Shown here piece after piece: positions 16,487-26,061 of a stretch of 64,000 nt of DNA. Numbering within the stretch: position 1 is the stretch's first letter; each line of letters starts with the position of its first letter. Below the pieces are notes generated by a model. It was not told where the DNA came from and searched no databases. It saw only the letters and a list, made by a program, of their open reading frames with translations. The position numbers and the translations under genes were made by a program. This DNA is from Bacillus sp. 1NLA3E (lineage in GTDB: Bacteria > Bacillota > Bacilli > Bacillales > Cytobacillaceae). The DNA lies in NCBI RefSeq assembly GCF_000242895.2, contig NC_021171.1, positions 964,001 through 1,028,000 on the forward strand. The letters run 5' to 3'.

Positions 16487-17647
16487 ATGGGCAATCTTAT
16501 TTCAACAAAAAAAATCTATCTTTCGTCGCCTCATATGAGTGGAAATGAACAAAAATATATTAATGAAGCTTTTGAAACAAATTGGATCGCCCCGTTAGGA
16601 CCCAATGTGGATGCATTTGAAAATGAAATAGCTAGTTATATAGGAGCCAAAGGAGCTGTTGCGGTAAGTTCGGGAACTGCAGCGATCCATTTGGCTCTTT
16701 CTTTATTAGATGTGAGAAAAGGTGATACAGTATTCTGCTCCAGTCTTACGTTTATAGCGAGTGCAAACCCTATCGTTTATCAAGGAGCTGAACCGGTATT
16801 TATTGATTCAGAACCTGAAACCTGGAATATGTCTCCTAATTCTTTGAAGCTCGCATTAGAAGAAGCAAATACAGAAGGGAATTTGCCTAAAGCAGTTATT
16901 GTTGTAAATTTATATGGCCAAAGTGCAAAAATGGATGAGCTCTTGTCTATCTGTAATCACTACGATGTACCGATTATAGAGGATGCTGCGGAATCACTTG
17001 GTTCCACTTACAGGGGAATAGCTAGTGGATCATTTGGTAAATATGGGATTTACTCTTTCAATGGCAATAAAATTATCACTACTTCCGGTGGTGGTATGTT
17101 GGTTTCAAATGATATTGAAGCATTGAAAAAGGCACGTTTTTTAGCTACACAAGCTAAAGATCCGGCGCTTCATTATCAACATAGCAAGACAGGTTTTAAT
17201 TACAGAATGAGTAATATATTGGCCGGAATTGGAAGAGCGCAATTAGAAGTTCTAAATGAAAGAGTTAAAGCAAGAAGAAGTAAATTTAATTGCTACTATC
17301 AAGAACTCGCTCATCTACCGGGATTCAACTTTATGCCAGAACTAAAAAACACCTATTCCAATCGCTGGTTAACAGCTCTTACAATTGATGAAAATGAATC
17401 GGGCATATCTGTGAATTCATTGATTAAATATTTAGCTATAGAAAATATCGAAGCACGTCCTGTATGGAAACCATTGCATATGCAGCCATTATTTAGGGGT
17501 GCAAAATATTACCCTCACAGAGATTTTCAAAATGTGTCTGAGGAAATATTCCAATCAGGAATTTGTCTTCCATCAGGTTCCAATATGTCTGAAGAAGAAC
17601 AGCAACGGGTCATTCATTGTATAAGAAAAGCATCTAATCAAAACTAA
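16487..17647 (+). CDS. epsN: PLP-dependent sugar aminotransferase EpsN
   Basis: This 386-residue DegT/DnrJ/EryC1/StrS aminotransferase gives UDP-4-amino-sugars from the 4-keto product of EpsC. It starts KKIYLSSPHMSGNEQKYI. The phosphate-binding SSGTAAIHLAL lies near 64-74, VVNLYGQSAKMDE near 140-152 and EDAAESLGS near 165-173. The PLP-binding Lys195 is in YSFNGNKIITTSGGG. Strong agreement with B. subtilis EpsN over the whole length. It starts directly after the epsM stop. It is the last gene of the conserved eps core; a regulator gene follows. Confidence 0.93.
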   Translation: MGNLISTKKIYLSSPHMSGNEQKYINEAFETNWIAPLGPNVDAFENEIASYIGAKGAVAVSSGTAAIHLALSLLDVRKGDTVFCSSLTFIASANPIVYQGAEPVFIDSEPETWNMSPNSLKLALEEANTEGNLPKAVIVVNLYGQSAKMDELLSICNHYDVPIIEDAAESLGSTYRGIASGSFGKYGIYSFNGNKIITTSGGGMLVSNDIEALKKARFLATQAKDPALHYQHSKTGFNYRMSNILAGIGRAQLEVLNERVKARRSKFNCYYQELAHLPGFNFMPELKNTYSNRWLTALTIDENESGISVNSLIKYLAIENIEARPVWKPLHMQPLFRGAKYYPHRDFQNVSEEIFQSGICLPSGSNMSEEEQQRVIHCIRKASNQN

Positions 17648-17701
17648 TATAATAAATTAAATTTCAAGTTCAAGTTCTTATGATAAATGAGGTATTAATT
17701 C

Positions 17702-18049
17702 ATGATTGGGAAAAACATTTTAGAAATCCGAAAAAAAAGAGCATTATCACTAACTGAACTGGCAGAACGAGCTAACATTTCAAAATCTTATTTAAGTAAT
17801 ATTGAACGAGATTTAAATAAAAATCCATCTATACAAGTTATGAACAAAATTGCAGCAGTGTTGAATGTAGATTTAAAAACACTAATAAAGGCAGATTCAA
17901 AATATGATACAAAACAGGGTTTAGAAAAAGAGTGGATTGATTTTATTTATGAATTAAAAGAGTCTGGTATTGAAAAAGAACAGATTAAAGAATTTAGAAG
18001 TTTTGTTGAATTTATTAGATGGAAGAAAGAGTACTCAGCTAAGAAATAA
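17702..18049 (+). CDS. SinR-like transcriptional repressor
   Basis: This 115-residue protein is the length of SinR (111). It has an N-terminal XRE helix-turn-helix (MIGKNILEIRKKRALSLTE, LAERANISKSYLSNIER, NPSIQVMNKIAAVLNVDL) and a C-terminal SinR/SinI-type dimerisation region (EWIDFIYELKESGIEKEQI, FVEFIRWKK). SinR represses eps and other matrix genes in B. subtilis through GTTCTYT sites and is released by SinI. Here the gene lies inside the eps operon after epsN, with GAGGT before its ATG, and a GTTCTTA half-site at 17674. A regulator inside its target operon suggests feedback. It could equally be an SlrR-like partner of a SinR encoded elsewhere. Confidence 0.85.
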   Translation: MIGKNILEIRKKRALSLTELAERANISKSYLSNIERDLNKNPSIQVMNKIAAVLNVDLKTLIKADSKYDTKQGLEKEWIDFIYELKESGIEKEQIKEFRSFVEFIRWKKEYSAKK

Positions 18050-18107
18050 TTAGAAGTTGGAATAGCTATTAAAAATAACCCAGTTTATTTTTTAAGGGGA
18101 AGACGAA

Positions 18108-18842
18108 ATGAAGACTGTTAAAATTCCCAAGGTGATTCATTATTGCTGGTTTGGAAGAAATGAGAAACCTAAAATTGTGAATAAGTGTATAGCAAGCTGG
18201 AAAAAAAATCTCCCTGACTATGAATTAGTTGAGTGGAGTGAAGAGAATTTTGATATTAATGTAAATTCATATATAAAAGAGGCTTACCGTTCTGGTAAAT
18301 TTGCCTTTGTAAGTGATTACGTAAGAGTCCATGCATTATATTACTATGGTGGTATTTATTTGGATACCGATGTTGAAGTCTTTAAAAGCTTTGATCCTCT
18401 TTTGCACCATGATTCATTTTGGGGGTTTGAGCAAGAGAACTTCATTGCAACAAGTACAATTGGGGCTTCAAAAGGGAATTCGTTAATAAAGATTTTTCTA
18501 GATTCATATAATGGGAAAAAGTTTAATGAGAATGGTACGAACAATGAATTAACAAATGTCGCCATCATCACTGAAATTCTAAAAAACAAAGGTCTGAAAA
18601 TGGATGGAACATTTCAAGAAATGCCAGGAATAGCAACATTTTTTCCACAGCCCTACTTTTCGCCCTATGATTATATTAACTGCCGAAATTTTATTACAGA
18701 GAATACTTATGCCATGCATCATTTTTATAAAAGTTGGCTTCCGTTAAAATCAAGGTTAAAAAGTAATTTTAAAATGATTGTAGCTAAAACCATTGGTGGA
18801 GAAAATATTGCAAGGTTAAGAAACATAGTTTCAAGAACATAG
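18108..18842 (+). CDS. glycosyltransferase with DXD sugar-binding region (family 32-like)
   Basis: This 244-residue protein opens KIPKVIHYCWFGRNEKP and has WKKNLPDYELVEWSE, SDYVRVHALYYYGGIYLDTD and the metal-binding DXD at Asp86/Asp88, followed by DVEVFKSF and GFEQEN. This is the pattern of the Gly_transf_sug/GT32-like enzymes of capsule clusters. Soluble or peripheral, acting on the lipid-linked repeat. It opens the variable cassette after the SinR-like gene, which is more AT-rich than the eps core and has no counterpart in B. subtilis eps; lateral acquisition is likely. The ATG follows AAGGGGAAGA. Confidence 0.85.
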   Translation: MKTVKIPKVIHYCWFGRNEKPKIVNKCIASWKKNLPDYELVEWSEENFDINVNSYIKEAYRSGKFAFVSDYVRVHALYYYGGIYLDTDVEVFKSFDPLLHHDSFWGFEQENFIATSTIGASKGNSLIKIFLDSYNGKKFNENGTNNELTNVAIITEILKNKGLKMDGTFQEMPGIATFFPQPYFSPYDYINCRNFITENTYAMHHFYKSWLPLKSRLKSNFKMIVAKTIGGENIARLRNIVSRT

Positions 18843-18851
18843 GTGATTATG

Positions 18852-20051
18852 ATGAAGGACGTATTAGTTGCATCATTTGATATGGAAGTTGGGGGAGTTG
18901 AAAGAAGTCTGATTAATATGTTGGAGAGTTTTGACTACACTAAATATAAGGTAGACTTGATGCTCTATCGACATCAAGGAGACTTTATGAAATTGTTACC
19001 AAGTAACCCAAATTTATTAGAGGAAATGCCTCAATACACAACTTTTAGAAAATCGATAAGGGAAATATTTAAAGATGGCCATATTGGTTTAGGAATATCA
19101 AGAATTTTTTCAAAAATAAATACTAATTTTTATCAAAAAAGAAAAAAGATTGATGAACCTGGATATTATCAAATGCAAATTATGTGGAAGTATGCTCTCC
19201 CTTTCCTACCAAGAATGGAAAAAGAGTATGATGTTGCTATTAGCTATTTATGGCCGCATTATTTTGTGGCTGAAAAGGTAAAGGCAAAGAAAAAAATTGC
19301 TTGGATTCATACGGACTATTCCACAATTCAAACTGATATAGACATGGATTTAAAAATGTGGCATCAATTTGACCATATAATAGCCGTCTCTGAAGCATGC
19401 AAAAATGCCTTTCTTGCAAAATATAAAGAGTTAGAATCAAAAGTTTTTGTTGTAGAAAATATTACTTCTCCTGAATTTATTAGAAAAATGGGAAAAGAAA
19501 GATTGGATAACCCAATGGAAAGTGATAATCGATTTAAACTTTTAACAGTCGCGAGATTGACACATGCAAAAGGAATCGATAAAGCTGTAAAAGCCATGAA
19601 GCTCATAAAGGAAAAAGGTTATGACGATATTGCCTGGTATGTTGTAGGATATGGTGGAGATGAAACAAAAATAAAAGAATTAATCAGACAAAATGATTTA
19701 GAAGAAAGTTTTATTTTATTGGGGAAGAGAACTAACCCCTATCCGTTTATTAAAGCATGTGATCTGTATATACAACCTTCACGTTATGAAGGAAAAGCAG
19801 TGACAGTTACAGAAGCTAAAATCCTAGCAAAGCCTATAATTATTACGAATTATTCAACAGCGGGAAGCCAAGTAGCAAAAGGTGTAGACGGGGTTATTTG
19901 TAAAGATTTGAGTGTGGAGTCAATTGCTTCTGAAGTTGAAGAAATATATATGAATGAAGATTTAAGAAGGAAACTAATTAATTATAATAAAAATTATAAT
20001 TTTAGTAATGACTATGAACTAAAAAAATTATATAGTGTCATCAGCTTATAG
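18852..20051 (+). CDS. glycosyltransferase family 4, cassette copy 1
   Basis: This is a GT-B glycosyltransferase of 399 residues, with SFDMEVGGVERSLINML at the N-terminus. Its donor domain has LTVARLTHAKGIDKAVKA, WYVVGYGGDE, LLGKRTNPYPFIKACDLYIQ and SRYEGKAVTVTEAKILAKP with the two conserved glutamates. It is the first of four related GT4 genes in this cassette (also 21335, 22557, 23818), which share the VGG(V/A/T)E(K/R) N-terminus and the NPYPF/Y..C/A DIYVQ segment. The start is uncertain: ATG at 18852 is six bases after AGGTG, but ATG at 18849 and GTG at 18843 are in frame. Donor sugar unknown. Confidence 0.82.
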   Translation: MKDVLVASFDMEVGGVERSLINMLESFDYTKYKVDLMLYRHQGDFMKLLPSNPNLLEEMPQYTTFRKSIREIFKDGHIGLGISRIFSKINTNFYQKRKKIDEPGYYQMQIMWKYALPFLPRMEKEYDVAISYLWPHYFVAEKVKAKKKIAWIHTDYSTIQTDIDMDLKMWHQFDHIIAVSEACKNAFLAKYKELESKVFVVENITSPEFIRKMGKERLDNPMESDNRFKLLTVARLTHAKGIDKAVKAMKLIKEKGYDDIAWYVVGYGGDETKIKELIRQNDLEESFILLGKRTNPYPFIKACDLYIQPSRYEGKAVTVTEAKILAKPIIITNYSTAGSQVAKGVDGVICKDLSVESIASEVEEIYMNEDLRRKLINYNKNYNFSNDYELKKLYSVISL

Positions 20052-20203
20052 GATCAACATTATTTTGTTTTATTAATTAGGTAATCATTTCTATTTAAAA
20101 TACAAAACCGCATACTTTTTAAATCTTTTTAGTCTCTTAAGTAGACTCTTAACGATAGTGAATTTACTCTTAATAAATGAAACATAAGTGGGGATATAAA
20201 TAA

Positions 20204-21319
20204 ATGAAAGTTTGTACTATCACGTGTCATGATGTGTACAATCATGGAGCCTCATTACAGGCATTTGCATTAATGAAGTACTTGATGAGGTGTGGCCATG
20301 ATGTTGAGATAATTGACTATAAACCAGATTATTTAAATAATCATTATAACCTGTTTAATGTTAGTAATCCAAAATGGGAAAAAAATATTCTTACAAAATG
20401 GATTTATCTAGCTATTAAAATACCAATTCGATTACCGGAGTTAAAAAGAAAAAAAGCTTTTGATCAATTTAAATCTAAATATTTAAATCTAACAAGTACT
20501 CGTTATAGTTCTAACGAGGATTTAAAGAAAAGTTTACCTGAAGCAAATGCTTATCTTTGTGGAAGTGATCAAATTTGGAACACTCTTCATAAGAATGGAA
20601 AAGACCCAGCATTTTACTTAGACTTCGTACCTGAAGGTAAAATAAAAGCGTCTTATGCAGCAAGTTTTGCAACAGATACTGTATCAGAAGAATTAAAGTC
20701 AATATTAAAAGAAAGAATAGAAAAGCTTGATGGCATAGGTGTTAGGGAAAAAAGTGGAGTTAATATTATTAGAGAACTAAAAATTAACAGGGGGGTTAAT
20801 GTTGTTGACCCTGTATTTTTATTAGATAGAGATGAATGGGATAAAATGGGAACAGAAAAATTTAATGAACAGTATATCTTAATTTATGATTTTGATAATA
20901 GTGAACTAATTAAGGAAATAGCAATAAAGTTGAAAAAAGAAAAGGGATTTAAAATATACTCCATAAATCCAAATAATTTGAAGTATGCAGATAAATATTT
21001 TAAATTTGTTGGCCCTGAAACATTTATTTCACTAGTGAAAAATGCAAATTTTGTTTTATCCAATTCTTTTCACGCAGCAGTTTTCTCAATTATATTTAAA
21101 AAGAACTTTGCAATAGTGAATAGAAAGGAATCCATAAACACAAGGATGAGGGATTTATTAGATGATTTAAAATTAAGTGATAGGCTAGTTAAGGAAACTG
21201 ATAATGAATTTGTTAATATAATTGAAAACGTTAATTTTAATGAATGTAGAAATATATTAAATAATAAAATTAGGATTTCAAAAGAGTATCTGGATAAAAT
21301 TATAGTACTAAAAGAATAA
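20204..21319 (+). CDS. polysaccharide pyruvyl transferase family protein
   Basis: This 371-residue protein of the PS_pyruv_trans family transfers pyruvate from PEP to a sugar of the polymer, adding negative charge. The N-terminal ITCHDVYNHGASLQAFALM (residues 6-24) is typical, as are AYLCGSDQIWN near 111-121, AASFATD, GVREKSG, VVDPVFLL and LSNSFHAAVFSIIF near 284-297. Soluble, with no membrane segment. B. subtilis eps has EpsI and EpsO of the same family; this one resembles the longer capsule-type members. A 152-base gap with no clear promoter or terminator separates it from the preceding GT4 gene. Confidence 0.85.
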   Translation: MKVCTITCHDVYNHGASLQAFALMKYLMRCGHDVEIIDYKPDYLNNHYNLFNVSNPKWEKNILTKWIYLAIKIPIRLPELKRKKAFDQFKSKYLNLTSTRYSSNEDLKKSLPEANAYLCGSDQIWNTLHKNGKDPAFYLDFVPEGKIKASYAASFATDTVSEELKSILKERIEKLDGIGVREKSGVNIIRELKINRGVNVVDPVFLLDRDEWDKMGTEKFNEQYILIYDFDNSELIKEIAIKLKKEKGFKIYSINPNNLKYADKYFKFVGPETFISLVKNANFVLSNSFHAAVFSIIFKKNFAIVNRKESINTRMRDLLDDLKLSDRLVKETDNEFVNIIENVNFNECRNILNNKIRISKEYLDKIIVLKE

Positions 21320-21334
21320 TGAGAGGAATTTCAA

Positions 21335-22519
21335 ATGAAAAAAATACTCTTTGTCATTGATTCTTTAAATAGTGGAGGAGCAGAGAAAAGTTTATTGTCA
21401 CTGTTAACATTATTTGACTATGAAAAATATCAGGTTGATATATTAATGCTTTCTGTTGAAGGACTATATTTACCTTTATTACCGGAACAAGTAAATATTG
21501 TTGATGTTCCTGATTATATAAAAAAACAAAAAAAAGGTATAAAACATTTAATCATAAATAAACAATTTAAACAGTTATCATCAAGATTAAGAACATCGTT
21601 GTCTCTTAGAAATCCAATTAAAAATAGAAAAATGCATAGCGCTCAAATAATTTGGAAAAATCTATCGAAACGAATAGATATAGTTAATAATGAATATGAT
21701 TGTGCAATTGCTTATAGTCAAGGAGTCCCCACCTATTTTGTAGCAGAAAAAGTTATAGCAAAAAAGAAATACTGTTGGGTGAATACGGATTATAAGGTCG
21801 CATCATATAATAAGAAGTTTGATAAAAGATATTACGATCAATTCGATAAGGTAATTGCTGTATCAGACTATAACAGAGAAGTATTTATTAAAGAAATGCC
21901 TAGTGCCGGGCGAAAAACTTTAGTTATTTATGATATTATTTCTCCCACAATAATTAAATCATTGGCTTTAGAAGAATCTAGTTTCAAGGATAACTATAAT
22001 GGCCTAAGGATTTTAACAATTGGTAGGTTAGTTGACGTCAAAGGTTATGATTTAGCTATTGAAGCTTGTAAAAGATTAAAAGAGGAGGGATATAAATTTA
22101 AATGGTATGTATTAGGGGAAGGAGAAAAGAAGGCGACATATGAAAATATGGTAAGAAAGTATGGTTTACAAGATACTTTTATTTTTCTGGGTGTCCATCA
22201 TAACCCTTATCCTTATATAAGAAACTGTGATATTTATGTTCAACCTTCAAGATATGAAGGATACGGATTAGCAATTGCCGAAGCTAAAATATTAGAAAAG
22301 CCGGTTGTGGCAACCAATTTTACAGTGGTATATAACCAACTTAAGGAAAATGAAAATGGTGTGATAGTTAATATGAATCCAAACAGTATCTATGAAGGCA
22401 TAAAGAAAATAATAGAAGATAAGGATTTAAGAAATAAAATTTATAATAATTTACGTAGCGAAAAAAAAGGTACTGAGGAAGAGTTATTAAAAGTTTATTC
22501 TTTATTAGAGGCAATTTAA
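21335..22519 (+). CDS. glycosyltransferase family 4, cassette copy 2
   Basis: This 394-residue GT-B enzyme shows LFVIDSLNSGGAEKSLLSLL at the start, AIAYSQGVPTYFVAEKV in the acceptor domain, and RILTIGRLVDVKGYDLAIEA, WYVLGEGEKK, NPYPYIRNCDIYVQ and SRYEGYGLAIAEAKILEKP in the donor domain. Paralogous to the GT4 genes at 18852, 22557 and 23818. GAGAGGAA precedes the ATG, 15 bases after the pyruvyltransferase stop. Probably adds one residue of the repeat unit in the cytoplasm. Linkage not predictable. Confidence 0.84.
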   Translation: MKKILFVIDSLNSGGAEKSLLSLLTLFDYEKYQVDILMLSVEGLYLPLLPEQVNIVDVPDYIKKQKKGIKHLIINKQFKQLSSRLRTSLSLRNPIKNRKMHSAQIIWKNLSKRIDIVNNEYDCAIAYSQGVPTYFVAEKVIAKKKYCWVNTDYKVASYNKKFDKRYYDQFDKVIAVSDYNREVFIKEMPSAGRKTLVIYDIISPTIIKSLALEESSFKDNYNGLRILTIGRLVDVKGYDLAIEACKRLKEEGYKFKWYVLGEGEKKATYENMVRKYGLQDTFIFLGVHHNPYPYIRNCDIYVQPSRYEGYGLAIAEAKILEKPVVATNFTVVYNQLKENENGVIVNMNPNSIYEGIKKIIEDKDLRNKIYNNLRSEKKGTEEELLKVYSLLEAI

Positions 22520-22556
22520 GATTTAAATATAAGGTAAGAGAAAGAGAGGATTGCCA

Positions 22557-23747
22557 ATGAAAAAAAGCATATTATTCATGGTAATCAATATGAATGTTGG
22601 TGGAACGGAAAAGGCCCTACTCAATATGATTTCTGAAATGCCACGAGAAAAATTTGACGTTACAATCTTAATGTTAGAAAAATATGGAGGATTTTTGAAT
22701 TCTATACCTGATTGGGTTCAGGTTGAATATGTAAATGGTTATAGAGATATTAAAAGGTTTCTTAATGATCCTCCAAAAATAGTATTTAAAGATCTGCTTA
22801 AGCAGTGGAAAATAGTCAAAGCTTGCATGTACATACTACTTTATCTGATATCTAAAGTTCAAAATAACAGAAGTATTTTCTTTAATTATATTTTACGAAA
22901 CAATCCAAAAACTAGTACTGAATATGATGTTGCAGTAGCTTATGCAGGTCCGATGGATTTCATAAGCTTTTTTATTGCAGTTAAAATACGTGCAAAGAAG
23001 AAAATACAATGGATTCATTTTGATGTTAATAAAATAGGATTTAATGTAAAATTTGCTGAAAAAATATACAGTCAATTTGATAAAATCTTTGTTGTTTCTA
23101 AAGAAGGAAAAGAGAAACTGAACAAAATATTACCGTCACTAAAACATAAAACCGAAACATTTTATAATATAGTTTCTTATAAAAATGTTATTCAAATGGC
23201 TGAAGAGGGAAATGGTTTTGAAGATAATTATGAAGGGTTAAGAATCCTAACAGTTGGTAGATTAAGTAAAGAAAAGGGTCAGGATTTAACAATTCCTGTA
23301 TTAGCAAGACTGAAACAGGAAGGATTTAATGTCCGCTGGTACTGTGTTGGGGAAGGGAATGCAAGAAGTGACTATGAGCAACTGATAAAAAATTATAAGG
23401 TTGAGGCTGACTTTATTTTATTAGGTTCTCAGGCAAACCCATATCCCTTCATGAAACAATGTGACATATATGTTCAGCCATCACGTCATGAAGGATACTG
23501 TATAACTCTTGCAGAAGCTAGATGTTTTAACTGCCCAATTATCAGTACAAATTTTACAGGGGCAAATGAGCAGATTTTGCATAAACATAATGGTTTAGTT
23601 GTAGAAGGTGACAAGATACAAATCTATGAAGCTATAAAACAAATAATTATTGATCAAAGTTTAAGAAATACAATAAAAAGTAATATAGAAAATGAACATG
23701 TTATAACAAATAATGACATGCAAAAAATTACTCAAATGGTAATTTGA
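22557..23747 (+). CDS. glycosyltransferase family 4, cassette copy 3
   Basis: This GT-B enzyme has 396 residues, with FMVINMNVGGTEKALLNMI at the N-terminus, RILTVGRLSKEKGQDLTIP, WYCVGEGNARSDYE, NPYPFMKQCDIYVQ and SRHEGYCITLAEARCF in the donor domain. It is most similar to copy 4 at 23818 (shared KGQD, WYCVG and SRHEGYC motifs), which suggests a recent tandem duplication. The ATG at 22557 is chosen because AGAGAGGA lies six bases upstream; an in-frame TTG at 22551 overlaps that spacing. Confidence 0.84.
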   Translation: MKKSILFMVINMNVGGTEKALLNMISEMPREKFDVTILMLEKYGGFLNSIPDWVQVEYVNGYRDIKRFLNDPPKIVFKDLLKQWKIVKACMYILLYLISKVQNNRSIFFNYILRNNPKTSTEYDVAVAYAGPMDFISFFIAVKIRAKKKIQWIHFDVNKIGFNVKFAEKIYSQFDKIFVVSKEGKEKLNKILPSLKHKTETFYNIVSYKNVIQMAEEGNGFEDNYEGLRILTVGRLSKEKGQDLTIPVLARLKQEGFNVRWYCVGEGNARSDYEQLIKNYKVEADFILLGSQANPYPFMKQCDIYVQPSRHEGYCITLAEARCFNCPIISTNFTGANEQILHKHNGLVVEGDKIQIYEAIKQIIIDQSLRNTIKSNIENEHVITNNDMQKITQMVI

Positions 23748-23817
23748 TAGAATGAGTCTTATTTTTTGATGCTTAAACATAAGGGTTTTCGATATACAGC
23801 AGATAGGAGTGGTGAAA

Positions 23818-25008
23818 TTGAAAAAGAAAGTTTTATTTATGCTGAGCAGCATAAATATAGGTGGCGTAGAAAAATCACTACTTTCCCTGCTATCAGTTAT
23901 ACCAAAAGAAAAATATGATATTACTATTTTAGTTTTAGAAAAAAAAGGTGGGTTTTTAGAGTATATACCTAATTGGGTAAAAATGGAGGAAACAGCTTGG
24001 TTTAAAGATGTTAAACCGATAATCATGCAACCTCCTCAGCAAACGATTAAAGATTATTACATCAATAAGAGCTATACAAAAATTCTAACATTTCTATGTT
24101 CTTATTTTATATCTAAGCAATTCAATAATAGATATCTTTACTATAAGGAAGTTTTTAAAAATGTTCCGATCAATACGAACACTTATGATGTAGCTATAGC
24201 GTTTCAAGGGCCAACAGATATGATTGATTATTATATAGCCAATAAAGTCAAAGCAACGAAAAAAATATCGTGGGTTCATTTTGATGTTTCAAAGCATTTT
24301 ATTAACGAGAAATTATATAACAGACTGTATAAAAGCTTTAATAAAATATTTGTCGTTTCAAAAGAGGCTAGGAAATGCTTAATCGAAAAGGTACCAACAG
24401 TTGAAAGAAAAGTAGAGGTTCTTTTAAACATAGTTCCAAATGATTTAATAAATTATATGTCCAAAGAAACGATGGAGTTCGATGAGGGCTATAAAGGGAC
24501 AAAGATTGTAACAGTTGGAAGGCTTTCAAGGGAAAAGGGTCAGGATATTGCAATTAAAGTTTTATCTAGGTTGCGTAAAGATGGATACGATGTAAGGTGG
24601 TATTGTGTTGGTGACGGAAACTACAGAAAAAAATTTGAAACTTTAATAGAAGAGTATGGTTTAAAAGAAGACTTTATTTTATTGGGAGCAAAATCCAATC
24701 CCTACCCATATATGGCTGAAGCAGATATATATGTCCAGACATCAAGACATGAAGGGTATTGTCTTACTTTAGCGGAAGCCAAGTGTTTAGCTAAGCCCAT
24801 TGTTACAACCAATTTTATAGGAGCTTATGAACAGATTGAGGACGGCAATACTGGTTTTATAGTTGGTTGTAATGAAGAAGAAGTGTATATAAAAATTAAA
24901 TATCTTTTAGATAATAAAATAGTACAAGATATGTTGCATGAAAACTTATCAAATAGTAATTTCGATACAAAAGAGGAGATAAAAAAACTCTATGATTTTA
25001 TTAACTAG
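23818..25008 (+). CDS. glycosyltransferase family 4, cassette copy 4
   Basis: This 396-residue GT-B enzyme starts KKKVLFMLSSINIGGVEKSL, with GGFLEYIPNWVKMEE, AIAFQGPTDMIDYYIANKV and WVHFDVSKHF in the acceptor domain, and TVGRLSREKGQDIAIKV, WYCVGDGNYRKK, NPYPYMAEADIYVQ and SRHEGYCLTLAEAKCLAKP in the donor domain. Its closest relative in the window is copy 3. The TTG at 23818 is preferred, eight bases after GGAG; GTG codons at 23809 and 23812 are alternatives. Acts on the lipid-linked repeat unit. Confidence 0.83.
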   Translation: MKKKVLFMLSSINIGGVEKSLLSLLSVIPKEKYDITILVLEKKGGFLEYIPNWVKMEETAWFKDVKPIIMQPPQQTIKDYYINKSYTKILTFLCSYFISKQFNNRYLYYKEVFKNVPINTNTYDVAIAFQGPTDMIDYYIANKVKATKKISWVHFDVSKHFINEKLYNRLYKSFNKIFVVSKEARKCLIEKVPTVERKVEVLLNIVPNDLINYMSKETMEFDEGYKGTKIVTVGRLSREKGQDIAIKVLSRLRKDGYDVRWYCVGDGNYRKKFETLIEEYGLKEDFILLGAKSNPYPYMAEADIYVQTSRHEGYCLTLAEAKCLAKPIVTTNFIGAYEQIEDGNTGFIVGCNEEEVYIKIKYLLDNKIVQDMLHENLSNSNFDTKEEIKKLYDFIN

Positions 25009-25023
25009 AAAGGATTTAAAAGT

Positions 25024-26061
25024 ATGAGCCTTAAAATAAGTATTATTGTTCCAGTATATAAAGTGGAACCATATATTCATAAGTGTGTAGATTCCATACT
25101 CGCACAGACATTTAAGGACTTTGAGCTAATCCTTGTTGACGATGGGTCACCTGATAATTGTGGGCAAATTTGTGATGAATATGCACAAAAAGATAGTAGA
25201 GTAAAAGTGATTCATAAAGAAAATGGGGGAGTATCGTCTGCTCGTAATGTAGGTATAGATACCGCTTTAGGTGAATACATTACCTTTATTGATCCAGACG
25301 ATATTATAGAACAAAATATGTACCAGGTTTTGTTTGAGCATGCTATTAAATATTCGGCAGATATTGTTGTTTGTCCTATTAGATCTTTTAATGAGGTTGA
25401 GGGCACTATTTCAATTTCAACTGTTTGGCTGGAAGGAAATATTCTTGATAAAAAAAATATAGAAGAAAAAATTATACCATCAATTCTACGTAAAAAATAT
25501 TATAGTATTCTTTCTGTTGTTAATAAATTATACCAAAAAAAATTCTTTGATCAATATGAACTTAGATTCGATGAAAACAAAAATCATGGTGAAGATGCAA
25601 GATTAAATTTAATATTATTAACTCATATAAATAGGTTAGTTTTTGTAAAAGAACCTCTTTACAACTACTTTATTAGAAAAGGAAATTCCTTAACACGGAA
25701 ATTTAGAGAGGATTATTATGACTATATTTTGGATAATAAAAATTTTGGCCTATCTTTGTGTGATAAATACAATATAGTTAACGTAGTCGATAATTTAAAT
25801 AGTGAATTTATTATAACTACTTTAAACTTCATGCAGGATATTGTAAACAGTAATTTATCACAGTCTAAAAAGGATGATTTATTAATTAAAATAATTAATG
25901 ATAATGAATTTAAAAAGCACTTAACCAGTTCTAATTTTCCAAGTATATATTACAGATTTTTAATAAGTATTTGTAAATTTAAAAGTGAGAAGTTATTTAC
26001 AGGAGTGGTAAAACTTAAAGTTAGTATAAAAAATTTATGTAAGGGAATTGTATTAAAATGA
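25024..26061 (+). CDS. glycosyltransferase family 2 (EpsJ/EpsH-like)
   Basis: This 345-residue GT-A enzyme has the canonical N-terminus ISIIVPVYKVEPYIHKCVDS, ILVDDGSPDNCGQICDEYA, KENGGVSSARNVGID and the DPDD metal site near 91-94. The later part has HGEDARLNL (putative catalytic base region) and YNYFIRKGNSLTR. This is a common capsule GT2 enzyme architecture, also found in EpsH and EpsJ. AGAAAGGA precedes the ATG. The last four bases (ATGA) overlap the start of the flippase gene, so the two are coupled. Confidence 0.87.
   Translation: MSLKISIIVPVYKVEPYIHKCVDSILAQTFKDFELILVDDGSPDNCGQICDEYAQKDSRVKVIHKENGGVSSARNVGIDTALGEYITFIDPDDIIEQNMYQVLFEHAIKYSADIVVCPIRSFNEVEGTISISTVWLEGNILDKKNIEEKIIPSILRKKYYSILSVVNKLYQKKFFDQYELRFDENKNHGEDARLNLILLTHINRLVFVKEPLYNYFIRKGNSLTRKFREDYYDYILDNKNFGLSLCDKYNIVNVVDNLNSEFIITTLNFMQDIVNSNLSQSKKDDLLIKIINDNEFKKHLTSSNFPSIYYRFLISICKFKSEKLFTGVVKLKVSIKNLCKGIVLK

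Noticed and set aside
20052..20203. AGTCT...AGACT hairpin between GT4 and pyruvyltransferase genes as a terminator
   Set aside because: No T run follows the stem, so there is no support for an operon boundary here.
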